This document shows positions 23,210 to 36,677 of a stretch of DNA of 64,000 bases, one piece after another (position 1 is the first letter of the stretch; each line of letters begins with the position of its first letter). A model generated the notes under the pieces. That model saw only the letters and a program-made list of their open reading frames with translations. It did not search any database and was not told the DNA's origin. This stretch comes from Struthio camelus. Taxonomy: Eukaryota > Chordata > Aves > Struthioniformes > Struthionidae. The translations under genes were made by a program, and so were the position numbers. Location: NCBI RefSeq assembly GCF_040807025.1, contig NC_090942.1:199386247-199450246 (forward strand), in the 5' to 3' direction.

Positions 23210-23288
23210 AAGGTTTACAGTCACACTAATCATAACTTTGATACTTTTTAACCTACATAAAGTCAAGATTGCTGTGACTGTAAACCTT
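23210..23288. other. Long hairpin, miRNA-precursor-like or MITE-like
   Basis: Arms AAGGTTTACAGTCACA (23210-23225) and TGTGACTGTAAACCTT (23273-23288) are perfect 16-bp complements. The inner segments 23227-23240 and 23258-23271 also pair, with a few mismatches and G-T pairs, leaving a loop of about 17 nt. Weak pairing goes on outside the arms to about 23202/23296. It could be a DNA-transposon palindrome or a structured RNA. Confidence 0.6.
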
Positions 23289-26200
23289 CTTGCATTTTCA
23301 CAACTAGCTTTAGGTCCACAGAGTGGAATATTACATTACTACTAACATTACTGAGTTTAATATGTACATACTGTATCCCTTGACTATTGCATTGTAATAT
23401 TTTAACCAAAGAAAGGGATATCTTTTTTTTGAGACAGATATTATAAAATCATTAGCCAAAACATTAGGCATTTTTTTCTTTTTGTCAACTGCTGGCCTAT
23501 TTAAATCCTTTTCTCTGGAGAAGTAGCCTCCTATAAGATATTTTTGTAGTTTCTCTGCCATTTGTATTACTGAACAGCTTGAATTTGTTATTTGCTGTGT
23601 TTTTGAAGATAACTGTTACATTGTTTTCATACTATGGTGTCTGTAGCCTAGCCCAAAGCAAGAGGAATCTCCTCGCTGCTCTGAGTTAGAGGTGGATTCT
23701 TTTTGTTCCCGAGTTCTTAGGGATGGCTTTTGTCATCCTTAACAGGAGTATCTTCTCTGTTTTGTAGTGAAAAGGTGCTGTCTTGAAGAAGAACTGTCCT
23801 GTACTGAAAACTTTAGGCCTGATTTAAAGTTCTGTGAAATCACTGCAAAGATTTACACTTGAGAACTGCAGCAGGCCATCAAAATATTTTTTTCTTGGTT
23901 TTCATTCTGTTCTCAGAGTTATTTTACCTCCCTGTCCTAGCACATCTAGGCTTCTGACCCTATTCCAGTAGGGAACAAATAGTCCTAACCTACTAGCTTT
24001 GGGATTTTCAGAAGTGGATTGCCTGTAGCAGAATTTCTAGTGGGAAAGTAGCATGGTGAAATTTGCCTTCACAAACCAGTGTAAAGATAGGTGATGTTTG
24101 ATCTGATCATGACTGCTGTGTTGTGTGCTTGTGTCCCTGGGATTTTTCCAGTATAGGCTGAGTATATTCTGATGGCATCATGGTATTGCATCACACATCG
24201 GCATAAATAGAAGGGTATTTTGTTAATCTTGATTGAAGAAATTGACTTGGCCATTAGATGAGATAATGTAGCAACAGTTAAAACAAGATTCGGGTCGCTG
24301 CTCTGTAAGAGCAATGGTCTTAGCTGGCTTAATTTTGATGGTGAGGACTTTAAAAACTGATGTGAAAGTTTGGAGATACGTTACTTGAAAGATATGCAAA
24401 ATAAAAAGGGTAGTGCAAGTGTGGTGTTTTGAAATGCTTAGGTGAACTAAGCATGGATAATATTTGATGGTGAAGTATAATCTGTTGGTTTCTGGTCTCG
24501 CACTGGTTTTGTTTATTGGTTTTGCTCTTTAGAGCTGGGTTATATTTGATTTCTAGCTCTCCCTTTTACCTTTGGCCTTTGTACCAGCTTTCTGTTCTTC
24601 TGCATGAAAGTCTGAGATTTGTGTTTCTTTTTTTTTTCTTAGTCGTTATAGTTTTAAATGATCAACTTCTGGCAGGATTCAAAAATATTTTGCCAGTAAG
24701 AGGGTTCATTATTTTTGAGAAAGATGATTTTCAGCAATGTCAGCTGAACATAGTATTTTACAGGACTTGAGAAAATTGGTGTGATGTAAAACAAGTGCTC
24801 AGTTTCTCTTTGGTGATTTCCGTTTATAAAATGGAAATAAACTCCAAATGATATTTATGCAAGTATACAATATTTGATGTAACATATGACTCTCTCAAAT
24901 AAAAGATCTGATTATTTCATTCTGTTTTCAAAGAAACTTTGAAGGTTACCTATTTATTCTGCTGAAAATAAATGTTGAACCGTTGTGAGCCTTGGAAGAA
25001 GTTTCTAAATGTCTTGCCTGCACAACTTGATTTGGATGTTACAAGAACCAAGATTATTAAATAACGTAGTTGCTGACTGAGACATTAAGCAGCTCTAGTT
25101 ATAATCTATAACTTGCCTCTCCATACTGAGAAAGAAAGAGAAACAATGACATATTCTGGGAAAAGCTTACAATAGTGACAGATAATTTATTCTTACTTAT
25201 CTGATTAAACCTACACTGACATATTGTTATCTAACCATTAGAGACTTTTCTTTCCAGTACTTTTAGACACTGTAGCTGAAATTTATGGCGATACTAGCAA
25301 ACATTATCTAGTAGTCTTTATCTGACTTAGTCTTGGATTTTTGCACTCTACAAACAAATTTAAGAAATCACTTATCCTGTGTAAGGATGCTCTTATCGTT
25401 GTAGTTATTGATGTTACGTGTGAACAGAGGCTTCAGTTACTGGAATCTCATCCTAATATGTACTGTATAAATGCAAAAAAAGACTTCTACTTATTTTGAA
25501 GAGTTTGAAAATACCTATCTTGCCTCTTCTTTCTCTAGTTGCTCACGTGTTGTATATTTCTGTTTTTTTTTTTTTTTCTCGCCACAAAACTGTGCAGGTG
25601 TCACACCAAGGTTAGCAAACTATCTACAACTTGTGTGTGAAGTCAAATATGCCTCTAAGCCTTTGCAAAATCTTTCCTGCATTTGAAATATTCTTCAGGT
25701 TCTTTTGTTTGTTTTTAAGTCTAAAAATTTAGCATCAGACCTAGATTAAATGCATATTTGTGAAATGGCTAATTAATCTAGCAGTATCAATCCATACTCT
25801 TCAGGTAGGATTCACTGAACACAAAAAAAGTCTTTATGAAGTGTTGGACACAAATATTTTTATATGTCAATTTTTATTTCGTGGTGACGCTGAGAGGCCG
25901 CATCATCATTCAGTTTCATTGTGCTGATTGCTGTAAGAACACATGTGATTCTTCACCCTCAAAAAACAAACATCTTAGATCTGAAAACTACTGTCCTTCT
26001 CAAAAAAAAAAAAAACCCTTTGTGTAAACTCTTTTTCTATAATTCTTAGGCTGTGTGTTGTCAGAGGGAGAGAAGCAAAACATTTATTTCAAGACTTCTT
26101 TTTCTTTTCCCCTGGAGTCCAAAACATCAATAGTTCAAATGCTAGCCAAGAGAAAGTGTCACTACCCTCTTGTTTGCTGATGAAAATTTATCACCCTTCT

Positions 26201-28679
26201 CATTGTCCTATTTGCAACTTACAGGCCAGTTAGCTTCCTCTAATTATATATCCTCTTCCCTGTCAATCTCTTGACCTTTCTCTGTACTTTGAAGCGAGAA
26301 ATAATTTGTTCCAAATCAGTGATAATGTTCAGTAATTTTTCTACATAAAGTATAGTTTCTACCTTTCACTTTAGAACAAAAGAGAATGGCTATAGTTGTC
26401 CTTTTCATTCTGATAATGCCCTTGTCTTATACCACAAATGATATTAACTGGGCATACTGGTAATTTTCATATAATCTGTGATGTGTTGATGCATGAGTTT
26501 CATGTCGTCTGTAAACAACACATGATATTTGCCACTCAAAACTGTCTTTTTTTTGTTTTCTAGTCAGAGTTGTCAGGGAAGTATTTTGGCACCTTGGCCA
26601 AAACTCAGTACCAGCCATCTGCTAAACTGCCTTTTTTATGGCAGCAGCACCTAGCAAGCTTTGGGTGGATCTGTCTTTATACAATATTACGAGAGTGTCT
26701 CCTGGAACAATGTGTTGCTCTTCCCTCAGAGGTGGTGCCAGGACAGTGACTTGTTGAGCTTCCTGTTCAACTAGAATGCCAACTACTATACAAGGTTGCA
26801 ACAAACAGGCAAATACGGTTTCTTTTGTTGCAAAGAAGTACTCTTTAGTAAAGCTTTACATTCTAAAATACTAGAGCAGTACAGTTTGATATTAAAAGGT
26901 CACTGAAAAGTTTAGCAGAATAACTATTCAGCTTCATTAACCAGCAAAATATTAGATTTTTTTTTGGACTTTACTATAAGATAAAATTATTCAAGATTAA
27001 GCTTGAAATTTTGTTGTTAAAGGTGCTGTCAGTTTGTGGACCCATCTGATCTGTCACTTTGAGCTGTAGGATTGCTTGCTCAGTTCCTGCCTCTTGCTGT
27101 TCAGCAACCAGGCTGCCTCACATGCATATTCAATGCAGTGCTTTCGCTGCTTTTCAGCATTAGGACTACAAGCTAGATTTAGTGGTCAGTCTGATTTGTA
27201 GTCTGCTGTATAAAGATGTGTGTAACATTATTACTTGGTGTTATTTACACTTAAAAGTCCAGCAGTAGCTTCCTACCTTCATCTGTTAACCATGGCCCTT
27301 CTATGACTGTGTGGCTAGTGCATCATGTGACCTAACTTCTGCATCTTACACACTGGCAGAAAAGTTTGTTGAGAAGTCTAAATTTTTTTTTTTTTAATGG
27401 ACAATTAAGACTAAAATAAATATAAATGTCTTGAACTGTAAAATAATTTAAGCATATGCTAAAAACGTTTTAAACTGCTGATGTTTTAAAATGCTTTTAA
27501 GATAGGTCTAAGAACAACAAGATTATCAAACCTGCTGAAGTGTGCAACCAGTCTCTCTCTTTCTTTGTATCTTGCTGCTGTTTGTTTCTTGTTGCTGTTT
27601 TAACCATTTAAAGAGCATTTCTAATATACACTAAAGGGTCCACCCTCAATAAAAATGACCACAACGTCCTGATAAATGAACCAAATAAAACATTCTTTAC
27701 TCTTTCAGTTGTATTGCATAAACTTAATTTTAAATAAGTTATATTCATATCTGAAGTTATCTATAATAGCAGGTAATAAGTTTTTAAATCATTGTTTACA
27801 AGATGAGGGTTTTTTTTCTCTTTAATTAGTGTGGTAGAGTTAATGTATCACTATCTAGCATAGATAAATTGTTACTGTGTTTCATGCTTCAGAACATAGG
27901 GACTTTACTGAATTAGTGAAAGGCAAGTTTCCATTGTAATTCAGCTTGTGTTGTTGGGCAATCGGGATTTTGTAAAAAGAAAAAAGTTGAAGTATTTTAC
28001 ATTTAGATTTTTTTTTTTGATAAGTAATGCTGTACCATGTTAAATTATTTCTTCATGCATGAAAGAAAATGTATAAAATTTGAATACAAATCCAGAATGG
28101 AAATCCTTATCAGAGCAAAATTAAGGGAACAAAATAAAACCACAGTACGAAACCAGAGGTTCCCAAACTTATTTTGTTGAGGTTTAGTCACTGGCATGGC
28201 TGATTAATGCCATTGGCACCAATAGTCCCTAATTTCTCCAGTTGTGTAAATACCTCTCAGATCAGGACTTCTGTCCTATGTCCATCAGCCTGTGAAATAC
28301 AGCTGAAACCTGGACCCTACTCTGTGCTACCTGTCTCACTTAATGATCTGTCGTCTTCTACTCTGCTCTGCCCTGTTCTCATGTACCAAAATCTACTTGT
28401 GTACAGCAGGCCCGCTTCCAAAACTGCTCTCAACAGTACCTACTTAAAGTATGTTTAACGTGAACAGTATCACACTTCCATCACAGGCATAATTGGGAGC
28501 TGCAATAAAGTACCATGCTTATGAATATGTGTGGCAAATAGCTGGTCCCACAAACCTTTCTGCAGACAAGTAATCCCATCAGTCAGTTGAGTGGCTCTGA
28601 TTAAAGATTACATGTGATTAGTTGTGTGCAAGGTTAGGAGTATGGCCTGTATGATTAATGAGTATTCAGATATTGACCC

Positions 28680-28745
28680 TACTTTGAGCAATAATTTGAA
28701 CTAGATGACCTCTGAGGTCCCTTCCATGCAGAATGAGTCTGTGAG
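28680..28745 (+). mobile_element. CR1-like LINE 3' tail
   Basis: The stretch with GAACTAGATGACCTCTGAGG followed by TCCCTTCCA closely matches the conserved 3' end of CR1 LINEs of birds and reptiles. The usual terminal short repeats are decayed (TGAGTCTGTGAG). Upstream extent is unclear. Confidence 0.75.
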
Positions 28746-31700
28746 TAACCTACTTCTATTGTGCAAATAGATACTCCATTTACTTATTTATATAAATGAA
28801 ATAAGCCAAGCCCTAGTAAATTGTTGCAAATATTTTACCTATTGCATCATGTTGTGCAGTATGGAGATGCAAATTTGACCCAAGTTTAACATTTAAAACA
28901 GTAAGAGAAATGCACTATTCCTTTTTGTATATTAAATTAAATTCCTTCACATCTGATTGTATACAGTTTACTCAGTTTCAGCGTTGAAACTTGTGCAGAG
29001 CAGAGTGCCTGAAAATTTGATGCTTTATTTGTGCACTACGCATATTCAAACAGTTTCAGGTCCTGCTGGCACTGAGGCTCTAGTAGCAAAGACATCAGTG
29101 CATGCTAGCAGTCTGAGTGAGAAAGGCTTGTAGAGACCACACTGCATCGTTTCTTTCTTCATGAACATGGTAAGTGAAATGATGCATCCTAGAAGATGTC
29201 ATTGATAAACTAGTAACAATAATGGCCTGGGTTTAAAAGAAAGCCAAATATAAATGCCTGAATAGTTTGCAAATACACTGTATTTCTTTTGGCCCTAAAA
29301 ACTTTCCAAAACAAGGACTTGGAATGTGAGATGGAATTTTTTATTAAAAAAATAAAAAACTGTAAGAACTTACTATGTAGTTTCTGAATATATGTGCATG
29401 TTGCTACAACTACCTGAGTGTAGTAAATAAAGTGTTAAGTGTATTTTAGGGTGAATAGTCCTGGCCATTATTTTAGAAATAGTATTTGACTGAACAGTAC
29501 TATGATCCTTCTCATCCAAATATATATGGATTTTCTTCCTGTGTTGGGCTAAAACTTATACATACTGATATATGATTAACTGTTCTCATTTAATATTTTT
29601 TAATTTTATTTACTTTTAGGTAAGTTGGTGAGGAGGGAGGAAACCTCACAATTATTGATTGTAAAAGGGCAATTGCTTTCATGTCCACGTGACTAAAAAT
29701 ATTTTTATTTAACATTTTAACCCTTTCAAATGTGTGGATTAGCCAAAGTAACATAAGATGGCTGTTGTTGTGTCTTAAATTTAGCAGTGTATTTTGGGAA
29801 AATATTTGGCTGCCTGTATGTTTTTATTTAAAAAGAAAAGGGAGAATTATCCGAGTAGAAGAAATAAGCAATATGTTACGGACTTCTCGGGTCTCCTGGA
29901 CTATTAGGGAGTACGGAAGAGAATTAAAAGGAATAAAAGGTTCGAGGAAGGAGCTGAACGATTTATTTGTGTTGCTCTTCAACACAAAACATGTTGTGGA
30001 TGTTTTTATTCTTGTCAGATATCGTTGATGAGGCATTATCTGGTTATCGGATTAGAGAGTGAGGTATCAAAAGATCAAGTACTAGAATAAAGACCCCTAA
30101 GCCTAAATCATAAAGACTAGATGAGATTCATTCCTTCAGTGGTTCTTAAGAATGAAGTGGCTGATCTGCTAACAAGAATGTGCCTCTTTAAGATGAGATC
30201 CTGTGCCAGAAGCCTGGAAGCTAGCAAGTGTTGCGTATACCCTACTTTTAAACTGAGTGCAAGGAGCAGTCGTGGAATTTGCAGACCCACAGTCCATATG
30301 TTAATGCCAAGTATGTAGATTGGAGTACTAAATGAATAGTCATGTAGTTCTGTGAGCGTAAGGACTATCACACCCTAATTACTTATGTAGTTGTATCTTG
30401 CAGATAATTACAAGCATCAAGTACAGCTGGGATATTTATAAGGTGCACACATGTGCATGTTTCTCTAATAACATGGGCTTATGCTGCAGCCTTTACTTCA
30501 ATCCGGGCAGTCCGTGGATCTTTCTTGTCTATTCATCCAGCCAGCACCTGCAATTTTGAAATGTTTGAATTCTTATTCAAACTGTGAATGACTTTCGAAC
30601 CTTCCTCTTTGACAAATTTGGTTGAAATCTGTTAGTGGATTCAAGTTATAAAGGGTCAGGCAAAACCTAGCTAGACATATAAAGCAGTGCAAATCTCTGC
30701 TGTCTTTAGCTGTCTAAACAGTGATTGTCATGTCTAAATTGCTTCTGTTGTTAGTGGAAAAAGACACATCCACATATGTATTCATATATCCTCTTTCAGC
30801 GTGCAGTTCATTCCAGCTTATTAAATTTACAATGTATGGGCTTTTTTCAAAACTGTCTGTGTGAACCAAAACATTTTGGTGTGGTCCTACAAGCACTGAT
30901 TTTGGTGCAGTTGAGGGGATGGTGAACTGTGATGCGGGGATGGAAAGGAAGGGGACAAACAGTACAGGAACACCTCATGTGGCTTTCGTGTAACTTAATC
31001 TTAGGTGAGAAACGGTGGTTTCAGAAGTGCTGCTATTAGTAGCTGCAATTAGCTTCATGCTCTTATTCTCTCCATTTCCCTTCTGTTGTTTTAGCACAGC
31101 CCTTTGTGTTGCGATGCAGTGACTTGAATCAGAGAATTAATCCTGACTTAAAAAATGAGTCTGTGAAAAGCAGTATTTTTACTGCAAATTAGTTCCTCAA
31201 ATCGGTTTTCTGAGCAGCTCCGTAAGTAGATATATCTGCACAAAGAAGGATGTGGCACAAGAACAAGAAGCAGGAGAAAGGTCATATTTTTTTGATTTGG
31301 ATCTCCTACGAAAATAGGCATTCATCAAATTATGCTTCTAGACATCTATCTTATAAATGATTAATCTTGTCCTGAAATAAGTGTCCAAGGTAAAATATAC
31401 CATATACATTCCAAAACATTAGAGAAAGTTGTGAGGAACTAAGGGTAATCATCTAAAGCTGGAGATACTGGCATAATGATGGTACCTATCATTCGGTATT
31501 TGCAGTTACAAAGTAACTCACAGTGGGAGGCATAACTTGAACTACTAGAAGATATTTCTAAATTGCATGTTCTCTGAAAACCTATGTATCATGATAGATG
31601 CCATAGTGAAAACTTCTTCTCAGAGTGCCCACTATAAAAGAAACAACCTTAAGATTTGTCCTGATGGTGCTCCAGTGTAGCATAAATGAAAGTTCTGTAG

Positions 31701-31908
31701 CTGTGCATTTCTGCTCAAATAATATTAACTGCCCATCTAGCTGAATTACAAAAGTAATTTATATTCACTTTATCAGTCAGTGCTTACACATTTCCTCTGT
31801 GTATTCTAAAATGTTATTTATAAATAATAAAAATTCTAAAAAACTAAGTCAAGTTTTTGCAATATGTTTGCATAATTAAAATAAAGCTGCCGTATTTCTT
31901 TCTTTCAG

Positions 31909-32083
31909 TTCATTTTCTTCAGATTATCTGTACATTTTCAGTAATGGCAGTACATTCATTCTGCCATTTGGAGGAGCCTGTGCCACAGAATAAAGATCTG
32001 AAGAAGGCTAACTTATTTGCAAAGAAGAGTCTTCATTTGGGAAATAGTACTGATGCAGCAAAGAGGTGCTTTGTCAAGTTCGG
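31909..32083 (+). other. Candidate plus-strand exon with an open frame to its donor
   Basis: The acceptor TATTTCTTTCTTTCAG at 31907-31908 and the donor CGG|GTAGGT at 32084 bound 175 nt. An ATG at 31944 begins a frame open for 46 codons up to the donor, starting MAVHSFCHLEEPVPQN and rich in Lys further on. No family recognised. It might be a leader exon of a transcript starting in the CpG island (HMGB1 side), or a chance combination. Confidence 0.3.
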
Positions 32084-35000
32084 GTAGGTGCTTTGTCTCT
32101 GTTATTTTTTAATTGTACTTGTTTGTTATTTGGTATATTGATATTTTGTTTAAATTAGCATATGTGCAGTGTCATGTCAGAGCCTGTCAGCCTTTGTGTT
32201 GGTCATTTGACACATGAAGTATCCTGAAGTGAAAGGGCACATTGAGTAGCATGCATACTTACGAGATGTGTGGAAGGAAATTGTTGTCTACAAACTGATT
32301 TTAGCATAACTTCCAGTATCTAGACTAGCTGATTAGGTTGGAGATTATTATCTCTTCATAATGACACAATTCTACTATTGCTAAGAATTCCTTTTTTGGA
32401 GTTTTCTTATCTCTTTTTTTTATTTTCCATATTCAATATTTTACTATGGCAGAGTAGTTGTTGTGGATGTTAGAGTTGATAATTAGGTCTCAAATCACTG
32501 AGAGAAAATAAAAGGAAGTAGCAGTCACGTTTCCACAGCTTTGAACATCTTCACATTTTCTATTTAAAAAAAGCAGCTTTTGAATTTTCTGTCAGTCAGA
32601 TAGAAAAATTTTTGCTAAAATAGATCCTTAAATTTTGGCGTGCTAACATTGTATCTGGATTTTTTTTAGATGAATTGTCACTATGCACGATGTATTTATT
32701 TTTTCTAGGCATCCAGTTAAAACATATTTTTACAACACAATATTGACTATTTTTCACAGCAGAAGTTGGTTTATAGTACAGGTAGCAGTAGTATTCTATA
32801 GGAGCACTGTATGTAATATATGTACAATAAGAAGTGTTAGCAGCAGAATAACAAAATACTTGTGAAGATGTAAGAAGGTGCTTGAATTTCTTTTCCTGCA
32901 CTTTCATTGCACAGTGTGGGAGTTTTCTAACTGGCTATGGGTTTGGTATTCTAATCATCAGTCAAAAAGATAATCTGCAAACAAAGGCAAACTGCTTCTT
33001 ATCAGAATGGCAGGGTATAGTTTGTCAGTGGTGCACCTAAATCTAAAACCTTTTTATGACACGAGTCTGCTTTGTTGCTTATTTACTGTATCACTTGCAT
33101 ACATTACAATATGTCTTTATGGATAAATATATTATCTGAAAAGCCTTGACAATAGCATTTGTCTTGCTAACCAGCTCGCAGAATGTTAAGTACCAGATTT
33201 GTGAAATTTGATACTGTCGTATCTTTTGGCTCCAGAAACAGAGGTTCCTGTTCTGCATGTTTTTGTGCACGCTTAGCTTTGCATCAGTGTCATGCTGGTG
33301 TAGCACTGATGCCTAAGAGATTCAGTGACGGAGAGAGAACAGTCTTTTTTTAGTGCAAGCCTTTACTTTAGTCTTTTAAGACTTGGAGTAAACATGAAGA
33401 TGTCTTAAATGCTTTGTAAATATAACGGATAACTAAATATTAGAAATTAGTTAAGAAAGGCTTTTGGGCTGTTAGTAAACTACTGCAAATACAAGTAAGA
33501 CTCAGTGAAAATGAGACTGTTGCTTCTGCGAAGTTATAAAAATTGAAATACATTTCAGTAAAATCATCACGAAAGAGAATTCATTCTAGAGATGCATCAT
33601 AAAATCTCTGATTGTGTTTTGCACTAGGCCTATAATGAATAGGGTCCACCAGAGTGTTATGAAAATGCTGTTTATAGATCTGAGCAAATAATGCATCTGA
33701 CCTTATTTTAAAAACAATTAAATAATAGTATTTTTAAGTTTATTAGATTTTTCCCTTTGAGAATGGATTCTTGGTATACCTGAAGCCAAGCTGTTACTGA
33801 ACACAACTGAAGCCAAAGTGAGACAAGAGTAGAACATAAACTAAGTTCAATATGGTTCAGCAATATTACTTATGATGTCAAAGATACAGGTTTTAAGAAA
33901 AGTGAGTGTATATATATATTTTTTTTCTCTGAATCATTCAGCAGAACTATTATTGTACCTAGCACAATCTCCAGTACATGGACAAAGCTGGTTTTCCTCA
34001 GAGAATAAACATAATCACATATCTGAAGAATAAGAAGGTAAGGCCTTTGACATGTTCTTTCAGGGAGCAATTAAAAGTAATTTCAATGGTCTGTAAAGCA
34101 CACATGTACAAAAATATTTTACTGTTATCATGCGTCAAGAAGTCTCAAATGGCTTTTATCAGTTCCTATTTGATTATTTTTCTTTTTATCTCATGGGCAA
34201 ATTTCTGAAAGTATTCAGCTCTGTTTTCTAAATGTGTTTTCCCTGAAATCAGTGAGTTGACCTGAGTGGGAATAAAGGCTGGTTTATCTTTAGTGAGACA
34301 AAGTTAAGTCATCACTAAGTGATTTTGAAATCCCATTCGTGAAATACTAGGTCTCTGACATTCAGTGGGATGAGAATCTCAGAACAGACTGACTACTGGG
34401 GACTCCCAAGCTACAGTTCAGGTAAATAACTTCTTTGGAGGAGGAACTTAAAGGTTTCTTCCTTTTTTAATTATGATAATTAAGTAGCAAAGGGTGCAAC
34501 TTAAACTATAAATATTTTCCTCTTAACATTTACATTTAAAATAGATGTGCCTATGTTTGTGAGAGGATTTGTTAGTTACAGTTTGAACATTCCATAGTTA
34601 TCTAACATTTCAGCAGTAGTGTTTCTAAAGAGGACTTCTTTACCAGCAGAGAAGAGGACTGTCTACTTCTATTCCCAGCAACTTTTTATCTTGCTTTCCA
34701 ATGCGTAGCTACGAGTGAGATTCTAGTTCAGCTACTGCAATTTCCATTTTTCAAAGACAGATGTATTTTGGTAATGCTTGCATAATTCAGAAGTGACAGC
34801 TTCTATACTGGAATATGTGTTAGGGGGTCTGTTCACATCCTGCGATTCATTTAGTTTATTTCCTGCTGCAGCTGGTCCCCCCTTTCTCTGGGGAAAGGGC
34901 AGCTCCATTCTTTTTGCAATACCCCAATGCAGTTTCTAACCTATATCTTAAAGTCACCTTGAATTGATGCTGCTTTACTTTTATTTGTGTTCTTGTAAAC

Positions 35001-36587
35001 AGTGGTGCAGCAGGTACTGCAGCCTCAGTAGTGGAGGCACAAAACTCAGAGGAGGACAGGGTGGGCGATGAGGACGTGAACTGTTATAGCCATCACCAGT
35101 CATGATGACCAGTCATTGATCACCAGTCAATTTCTATTACAGATTTACTTCCTCCATGCCTTCAAAAAGGCAAGGAAGATGTAGTAAAAGATCAATAATT
35201 TGAGATGAAGATCAAGAAGAAAAAAAAGGGTACTTTTAAGAAAAAAGAGGTTACAACCAAACATGAAATACGTGTGATGCCTTTTAAAAATATTTAAGTT
35301 CTACCATCAATGAGATATTTAGGATTTTCTATATTCAGTTCTATAGGGAATATCGACTGTGAGAGAAACTGATGCATCAAACAGTAGATCATCTGATTTA
35401 AGAAGGCAAACAACTTTTCCAGCCAAGCAAAGGGATAAACAAAACTATTGAAATATGAGCATGCTCACGATAGTTCTTTAATTTAGTTAATTAAGCTGAA
35501 AAAATATCACCCGCTTGTTGTGAGTTAAAAGATATTACACGTGTCTTCAGCGGTGATATAAAATATAGAATTTTTTTCCCTCTAGACAATTTGGTAATTC
35601 CCATAATTCTTATTGCAGGTATATTAGGGCTAAATTTGTGTACTACTTGAAATAGTAAGGTTATATAAAATCTGAGTAGCAATTACTAAGTTATTGGTAA
35701 TTGATAAAATATCACTTAGTGGTGATCTTAGAGAGAAGTGACATCTTCTAAGAGACAATCCATTATCACTGTAGATAGGTATGTGCCATTAGTACTCTAC
35801 ATCAGAAGCATGGTATCTTAGCAATATGTAAGTTGTGCACATAGCTCTTTTTATGCCTAACACATTGATATATTAGATAGTATTATTATGGAACATATTT
35901 GTTCCATTCCTCTTTGGACCACATTTAGCTTCCTCTCCCCTGTTTTAGAGACATATCTTATCTTCTTGGGGCTTATGATCTGAGAATATCTGAGCAGAGG
36001 GCTCATTGCCTGTGAGATCCAATGTTAGGCCCTAAGGTAAGTAATACAATATGCAGGTTTTTATTCCCACCATCATGACACTCTTCTGAGAACAAGCCAA
36101 AAAAGGTATAGTCCTTATCATCAGAATCCAGTTTGAATATACTGCTCTTGGATCCCACTTTTTTTAGTGCTATCATATTGGGCTAGTTGGTTAAATTTTT
36201 GAAGAATAAGATTGTTCTGCCTCATCTACAGTCTAGCTTTGGCAGTTTCAGGGTCTTCCAAGAGAGGATGTCTCATTCCTGACATGCTCCTCAAGGAGAG
36301 GTGACGAAACCTACCTAGTGCCTTGAAGATGAATTTTATTATTCTACCATAATTGTATGTGTTAGGCAGTACTGGTGCCTGGTTGTTTGGTTTAACAACA
36401 CCCAATGGTCAGGACAGTTAATTTGAAGTACCACATCTATTCCAAAGACAGAGCAAGTTTATATTTATCCACCTAGCTCTTCCATAGTGTGGGTTATAGC
36501 ACAGCAGAGGGAAAGAACTACAGGGCGGTATTCTCTGGGTCAGGAAAAGGATACATTTTCTTAGGTTACAGTCCAAGTTATGGAATA

Positions 36588-36677
36588 GCATCTTACGAGA
36601 TAGAAATCCTGTGCTTGCTATCAAATAAGAACGCATCTTACAAGATAGAAATTCTGTACTTGCTATCAAATAAGAAC
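36588..36677 (+). repeat. 45-bp tandem duplication, two copies
   Basis: Copies 36588-36632 and 36633-36677 differ at three positions only, all transitions. Each contains CTTGCTATCAAATAAGAAC. Confidence 0.95.

Larger units (their letters stand above)
20351..31908. other. Non-coding stretch right of the promoter
   Basis: No coding exon recognised. It may be the first intron of the divergent plus-strand transcript or plain intergenic DNA. It contains a 19-base A run (22576-22594), a twofold ATATGAGGGGGAA motif 20 bp apart (22637, 22657), the hairpin at 23210-23288, a CR1-like tail near 28680-28745 and a CpG-bearing patch at 29850-30060. Confidence 0.6.

Noticed and set aside
26622-26804. Minus-strand frame of 60 residues with protein-like composition
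   Set aside because: Too short, no splice sites fixed, no family recognised; could be an old repeat.
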